Of a DNA stretch of 64,000 bases, positions 60,189 to 64,000 are shown piece by piece. Location: NCBI RefSeq assembly GCF_007273535.1, contig NZ_RIBP01000004.1:1650001-1714000 (forward strand), read 5' to 3'. The stretch comes from Niallia circulans. GTDB lineage: Bacteria; Bacillota; Bacilli; Bacillales; Cytobacillaceae. How positions within the stretch are numbered: the stretch's first letter is position 1; each line of letters starts with the position of its first letter. The translations under genes were made by a program, and so were the position numbers. The notes beneath the pieces are model-generated. The model did no database searches. It was given only the letters and a program-made list of their open reading frames with translations, and had not been told where the DNA came from.

Positions 60189-60222
60189 AACCCTTAAGCA
60201 CATGCTTAAGGGTTTTTTCTTT
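60189..60222 (+). terminator. gnd terminator
   Basis: AACCCTTAAGCA and TGCTTAAGGGTT form a 12-bp stem with a 2-base loop, followed by TTTTTCTTTT. Confidence 0.9.
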
Positions 60223-60317
60223 TATAGAAACTTGGCGAAGCAGGTTTTAAGTATATCTCTATAAATCGGTTTATAATAATAAAAGCAAATAAAGCAGGAT
60301 TGGGGGGACAGGGAAGA

Positions 60318-61304
60318 TTGAAATTAAGTGTATTGGATCAATCCGTTATAAGCAGCGGTGCAACAGCACATACTGCTTTAAAAAATACAGCCGCATTGGC
60401 ACAAATAACTGAGGAATTGGGGTACGAAAGATTTTGGGTTGCTGAACATCATAATGCAAACGGGATTGCAGGAACGTCTCCAGAGGTGCTGATAGCACAT
60501 ATCGCAGCAAAGACGAACCATATTAAAGTTGGCTCTGGCGGGGTGCTTTTGCCACAATACAGTCCTTATAAAGTGGCGGAAAACTTTAAAGTGCTTGAAG
60601 CTTTATATCCAAATCGGATTGATTTAGGGATTGGCAGATCTCCTGGGGGATCACCTGAAACAAGACTTGCCTTGACAGATGGCATCCGGAAAAGCTTAAA
60701 TGAATTTCCTCGGCAGGTACAGGACTTACAGAAATATCTAATTGGAAACGATAAAGGAAACAGTACTGTAACAGCATATCCTGTCCACGAAAGCCTGCCT
60801 GAAATGTGGATGCTTGGTGTGTCACATAGAGGTGCGAGACTTGCGGCGGAGCTTGGCATTGCGTTCACATTCGGACATTTTATTGCACCGCTAAATGGGA
60901 AAAGGGCGCTGGAATATTATTATAAGCATTTTCAGCCCTCTGTTCAAACGAGTAAGCCGAAAGCTAATATCTGTATCTTTGTAATATGTGCAGAAACAAC
61001 TGAAAAAGCCGAGCATTTGGCCACAAGCCTTGATTTATGGCTGTTGGCTCTTGGAAAAGGAGAAGCAAATGCAGAAATCCTAAGCCCAGATCAAGCCAGC
61101 CGCAAAGTGCTGTCACAAGAAGATAAAAAAGCTATTAAAGAAAATAGACGGAGAATGGTTATCGGCACAAAAGAATTAATCAGGGTAGAGCTTCTTCGCC
61201 TTAGTGATCTTTATGAAACAGATGAATTCATGGTTTTAACGAATGTGTATGATTTTGAAGATAAGGTGAAATCATATCAGCTATTGGCCGAAATAAATTT
61301 TTGA
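60318..61304 (+). CDS. Luciferase-like (LLM class) flavin-dependent oxidoreductase
   Basis: This 329-aa protein begins at TTG 60318 (LKLSVLDQS) after a G-rich SD (GGGGGGACAGGGA). ERFWVAEHHN, VGSGGVLLPQYSPYKVAE and DLGIGRSPGG mark the MsnO8-like subgroup of FMN- or F420-type luciferase-like monooxygenases. Substrate unknown. Single gene with its own terminator at 61314-61348. Confidence 0.88.
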   Translation: MKLSVLDQSVISSGATAHTALKNTAALAQITEELGYERFWVAEHHNANGIAGTSPEVLIAHIAAKTNHIKVGSGGVLLPQYSPYKVAENFKVLEALYPNRIDLGIGRSPGGSPETRLALTDGIRKSLNEFPRQVQDLQKYLIGNDKGNSTVTAYPVHESLPEMWMLGVSHRGARLAAELGIAFTFGHFIAPLNGKRALEYYYKHFQPSVQTSKPKANICIFVICAETTEKAEHLATSLDLWLLALGKGEANAEILSPDQASRKVLSQEDKKAIKENRRRMVIGTKELIRVELLRLSDLYETDEFMVLTNVYDFEDKVKSYQLLAEINF

Positions 61305-61313
61305 ATAGGCAAG

Positions 61314-61350
61314 AAAAACCTGAAAGAAATTAATTTTCAGGTTTTTCTTT
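61314..61350 (+). terminator. Terminator of the luciferase-like gene
   Basis: AAAAACCTGAAAG and TTCAGGTTTTT pair around AAATTAAT, followed by CTTTC. Confidence 0.75.
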
Positions 61351-61367
61351 CATGTGAGACAAAAAAG

Positions 61368-61395
61368 TTGACATTATTTTCAAGCGTGTTATAAT
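61368..61395 (+). promoter_or_regulatory. Consensus promoter of the nitroreductase gene
   Basis: TTGACA (61368-61373), 16 bases, TATAAT (61390-61395); both hexamers are perfect. A leader of ~100 bases follows. Confidence 0.8.
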
Positions 61396-61503
61396 AATCT
61401 CGAATTAAAGATATGTTGGTTTGAGATATTTTGCAGTATGTTTAATCATTATTGTCGTTAATCCTATTTAAGATAACGAAAAAAACACTTGGAGGGTATA
61501 AAC

Positions 61504-62100
61504 ATGAGTACTTTTTTTGAAGCAATTAAAAACCGCCGTTCTCACTATGCAATCAGCAAGGAACAAGTAGTATCTGATGAAAAAATTCAAGAAATTATTA
61601 ACGAGGCAGTGCTTCATACTCCGTCTTCATTCAATTCCCAAAGTACGAGAGTTGTTGTCCTACTTAACGACAAGCATGATAAAGTATGGGATATAACAGC
61701 AGCAGAATTGAAAAAGATTGTTCCTGCAGAGAACTTTGCGTCAACAGAAGAAAAGCTTAACAGCTTTAAGGCTGGATATGGAACAGTATTATTCTTTGAA
61801 GACCAAGAGGTTGTGGAAGGGTTGCAAAAAGCATTTGAACTGTATGCAGATAACTTCCCAGTTTGGGCAAACCAAACAAATGCTATGCACCAATTGGTAA
61901 TCTGGACTGCTCTTGAAGAAGTTGGCTTCGGTGCATCATTACAGCATTACAATCCATTAATTGACGAAGCAGTTGCAGTTGAATGGGACATTCCAGCAAC
62001 ATGGAAGCTAATCGCGCAAATGCCATTCGGTAAACCAACAGCAGAACCAGGAGAAAAAGAATTTAAACCATTAGAAGATCGTGTGAGATTCTATAAATAA
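61504..62100 (+). CDS. Nitroreductase-family protein
   Basis: This 198-aa FMN enzyme of the NfnB/HBN1-like group has IKNRRSHYAISKEQVV, TPSSFNSQSTRVVVL (FMN-binding) and GFGASLQHYNPLIDEAV. It reduces nitro, quinone or related compounds with NAD(P)H. Start at 61504 by GGAGGG. Strong promoter, single gene. Confidence 0.9.
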   Translation: MSTFFEAIKNRRSHYAISKEQVVSDEKIQEIINEAVLHTPSSFNSQSTRVVVLLNDKHDKVWDITAAELKKIVPAENFASTEEKLNSFKAGYGTVLFFEDQEVVEGLQKAFELYADNFPVWANQTNAMHQLVIWTALEEVGFGASLQHYNPLIDEAVAVEWDIPATWKLIAQMPFGKPTAEPGEKEFKPLEDRVRFYK

Positions 62101-62105
62101 TAAAG

Positions 62106-62136
62106 GTGAGTGTGCAGAAATCCTGCACACTTTTTT
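62106..62136. terminator. Convergent terminator after the nitroreductase gene
   Basis: GTGTGCAG and CTGCACAC with loop AAATC, then TTTTTT. Confidence 0.88.
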
Positions 62137-63256
62137 AGTCCCAAGTTGAAATTGGGTGATGGATAAAAAATGAAGTCCATTCCTCGTCAGATTTACAGTA
62201 AATGGTGCCGCCAATCTTGTCGATAATTTGCTTGCACACAAATAAACCAATACCTGTCCCAAGCTCTTTTGTCGTATAAAAAGGTTCAAAGATTGTTTTT
62301 GTGTTTTCTTCCTCAATCATTGGCCCGTTATTGGAAATAACAAAGACTATTTCATCTGTGTTTGTTTGTGAGCTTATCTTTAAATCGCGTCCATTAGGCC
62401 TTTGCTTTAAAGCATCAATAGAGTTCATGATTAGATTAAGGAGAACCTGTTTTAATTCATCTTTAAATGTATAGAGTAAAAGAGGCGTTTCTGTTTCAAT
62501 CGTTAGATTAATTTTATTATCGACAGTGCTTGCATAACAAAGCTGTTTGAGATTTTCAAAAAGCAAATCAATTGCAACGTTTTCTTTGCCCTTTTTTACG
62601 ATCTCGGTTTTCGAAGTATGAAGAAACTGGGTAATCCTGAAATTTAATTCGTTCAGTTCATGCTGAATAATGTCCAAGTATTTTAAATCAGGATACTCAT
62701 CACGTAAGATTTTATTAAACCCTATTATAGCGGTTAATGGATTTCTGAACTCATGCACAAAACTGGAGGAGATTTGTCCGAGTACTGCGAGCTTATCCAT
62801 ATGGTTATCATTGATATACTGTGTTTTCGTATGCAATTCTCGATTCTTTAATTGTGTGTATCTTTTAACGGCGTGATAACAGAAAGAATCAAATAGGGTG
62901 TTCAGACTATTAACAAAAGATTCTAGTTCATTTGTGGGAAGATTCGCTTGAAAACAATATTTAATGAGAATACTTCTTCCTGCATTCACATTGAAGATGA
63001 AGTCACCGATATTAATATCGGCCTCAAGCCGCTCTTTGCCCACTTTATAAGCAAACTCCTTCAGTTCTGTCTTGGAATATTTGCCTTCTAGTACCTTTAT
63101 AAGAAGACCATACATTGTCACTGCATTTTTTTTGATTTCCTCCTTATGAGGATCATTTGATTCGATAACGGATTTATCTATCCATTCATCGATGAATGAC
63201 GACTGGTGTTCCATCAGAAATAACATAAGTTTATTTTGTTGGTCGTTTATAAGCAA
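62135..63256 (-). CDS. Sensor histidine kinase with RsbR-like N-terminal domain
   Basis: This 373-aa cytoplasmic kinase starts at TTG 63256. Residues 1-135 resemble the helical RsbR/RsbRD-type sensor domain (no membrane segment). The HisKA domain has H168 in SSFVHEFRNPLTAIIGF. The HATPase part has MNSIDAL (N box) and GTGIGLFVCKQI. It resembles orphan sporulation-type kinases feeding a phosphorelay. No response regulator gene is adjacent. Signal unknown. Confidence 0.86.
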   Translation of the reverse strand: MLINDQQNKLMLFLMEHQSSFIDEWIDKSVIESNDPHKEEIKKNAVTMYGLLIKVLEGKYSKTELKEFAYKVGKERLEADINIGDFIFNVNAGRSILIKYCFQANLPTNELESFVNSLNTLFDSFCYHAVKRYTQLKNRELHTKTQYINDNHMDKLAVLGQISSSFVHEFRNPLTAIIGFNKILRDEYPDLKYLDIIQHELNELNFRITQFLHTSKTEIVKKGKENVAIDLLFENLKQLCYASTVDNKINLTIETETPLLLYTFKDELKQVLLNLIMNSIDALKQRPNGRDLKISSQTNTDEIVFVISNNGPMIEEENTKTIFEPFYTTKELGTGIGLFVCKQIIDKIGGTIYCKSDEEWTSFFIHHPISTWD

Positions 63257-63443
63257 AACAAACCCTCACTTTGCATTTTTTTTCAGTTTTGATTGGTATG
63301 TATGTAACTTATTCGACAAAGTGATTTAAAAACCTTTTTGAATACAGCTTTTGAAATTTTAAATATTGGCAGTTTTGAATAGTAGTTTTTCTGGAATAGT
63401 AAATACACAGGTTATTTTATAGGAACTTTGATGCATAATATTC

Positions 63444-63472
63444 TTGCAATAGAAAACGTTATCATCTATAAT
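63444..63472 (+). promoter_or_regulatory. Promoter with cre site in its spacer, upstream of the antiterminator gene
   Basis: TTGCAA (63444-63449), 17 bases, TATAAT (63467-63472). The spacer contains AGAAAACGTTATCA (63451-63464), which matches the cre consensus TGWAARCGYTWNCW at 13 of 14 positions. CcpA bound there would block RNA polymerase. Confidence 0.8.
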
Positions 63473-63483
63473 AGGTTTAGTAA

Positions 63484-63511
63484 GGATTGTTACTGTTCGG
63501 CAGGCAAAACC
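63484..63511 (+). promoter_or_regulatory. LicT-type ribonucleic antiterminator (RAT)
   Basis: GGATTGTTACTG...GGCAGGCAAAACC matches the known RAT element bound by LicT/BglG-type proteins. It overlaps the left arm of the terminator at 63506-63580, the usual mutually exclusive arrangement. Confidence 0.9.
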
Positions 63512-63580
63512 TGAATCAACTAAACTTATGGAGCAAATTTGTTCTATCTATGAGTTTATTTGGTTCGGGTTTTTTTATGA
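63506..63580 (+). terminator. Regulated terminator in the antiterminator gene leader
   Basis: AAAACCTGAATCAACTAAACT pairs with AGTTTATTTGGTTCGGGTTT with few mismatches, followed by a T-run (to 63578). Bound RAT would prevent this hairpin. Confidence 0.75.
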
Positions 63581-63607
63581 TAAAAATTCGAAGGAAAAGT
63601 GATTAGA

Positions 63608-64000
63608 ATGAAAATTTTAAAAGTGTTTAATAATAATGTCGCTTTGACTAAAGACCTTAATTCCATAGAGATGGTAGTGATGGGCAAAGGGCTCGCATTC
63701 CAGAAGAAGGTTGGAGACGAAATCGACGAAGAGAAGGTCCAAAAGACGTTTGTATCTCCTTCGGAAAACTTTGCGGCCAAGCTTTCCGAGCTATTGAATG
63801 AAATACCTTATGAGATTATGTCACTGTCAAAAGATATCATTGAGCTTGCAGAGAAGGAATTGCGCACAGAGCTGAATGATTCCTTGTATTTATCTTTATC
63901 AGATCATATTCACTTTGCCATTACGAGAATAAAAAATGATATACCAATCAAAAATGCGCTCATGTGGGAAGTAAAGAAGTTCTATAAGGCAGAATATCAG
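63608..64000 (+). CDS. licT: LicT/BglG-family transcription antiterminator (cut by window end)
   Basis: The first 131 residues are present. MKILKVFNNNVALTKDLNSI begins the CAT RNA-binding domain (residues 1-57), and the first PTS regulation domain (PRD1) follows (NEIPYEIMSLSKDIIELAEK, with His in DHIHFAI as a phosphorylation site). The gene continues outside the window. The RAT and terminator in its own leader indicate autoregulation. In relatives it controls beta-glucoside PTS genes downstream. Confidence 0.9.
   Translation, partial: MKILKVFNNNVALTKDLNSIEMVVMGKGLAFQKKVGDEIDEEKVQKTFVSPSENFAAKLSELLNEIPYEIMSLSKDIIELAEKELRTELNDSLYLSLSDHIHFAITRIKNDIPIKNALMWEVKKFYKAEYQ

Overview
The window reads as chromosome of a low-GC, spore-former-type Gram-positive bacterium of the family Bacillaceae. 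Reasons: a cggR-gapA-pgk-tpiA-gpmI-eno operon with a CggR operator, the secG-est-rnr-smpB-ssrA cluster, a one-piece tmRNA with a tag ending in ALAA, strong GGAGG-type Shine-Dalgarno (SD) sites, TTG/GTG starts, CcpA cre-like and LicT RAT-like sites, and sortase-anchored surface proteins. The genus cannot be fixed from sequence reading alone.

Layout. (1) 1-7405: the glycolytic operon under CggR control. (2) 7289-17497: a ~10.1-kb integrative element inserted in the 3' end of eno. It is flanked by a 125-bp direct repeat (124/125 identical) made of the last 38 eno codons, the stop codon and a few downstream bases. It carries a tyrosine recombinase with all catalytic residues, a SHOCT protein, a ~500-bp repeat array with almost only A and C on the + strand behind a near-consensus promoter, a winged-helix/replication-initiator-like gene, an AT-rich inverted repeat, and cargo resembling defence genes: a PD-(D/E)XK nuclease, a possible HEPN-like protein, and an unknown three-gene operon ending in a four-helix membrane protein. 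(3) 17500-22300: the original eno terminator, then secG, est, rnr, smpB and ssrA. (4) 22352-31425: a LacI-type regulator divergent from an isomerase / split transketolase / FGGY kinase / PTS EIIBC / apiosidase-like (DUF4038) operon, which I read as a PTS-linked apiosyl-sugar pathway. (5) 31739-47571: mixed small loci, including a QueC-like protein whose PP-loop is degenerate, a sucrose PTS locus (LacI, EIIBC, GH32), MarR, XRE/LysE, MDR, MOSC and GNAT genes, and two copies of an intergenic structured repeat. (6) 47792-55783: a giant dockerin-bearing cadherin-like repeat protein, a cohesin-bearing LPKTG protein and a sortase, which together look like a minimal cohesin-dockerin surface display system outside a cellulosome. 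(7) 55944-64000: a methyl-accepting protein with hardly any sensor domain, zwf and a short gnd, a luciferase-like oxidoreductase, a nitroreductase, a sensor kinase, and the start of a LicT/BglG-type antiterminator gene with promoter, cre, RAT and terminator.

How they fit. The sugar loci would feed glycolysis and the pentose phosphate pathway: the proposed apiose route yields xylulose-5-P and DHAP, and sucrose gives glucose-6-P and fructose. The most novel-looking parts are the cohesin/dockerin/sortase trio, the PTS-linked apiose locus, and the eno-targeting element with its A/C-only transcribed array and unknown cargo.
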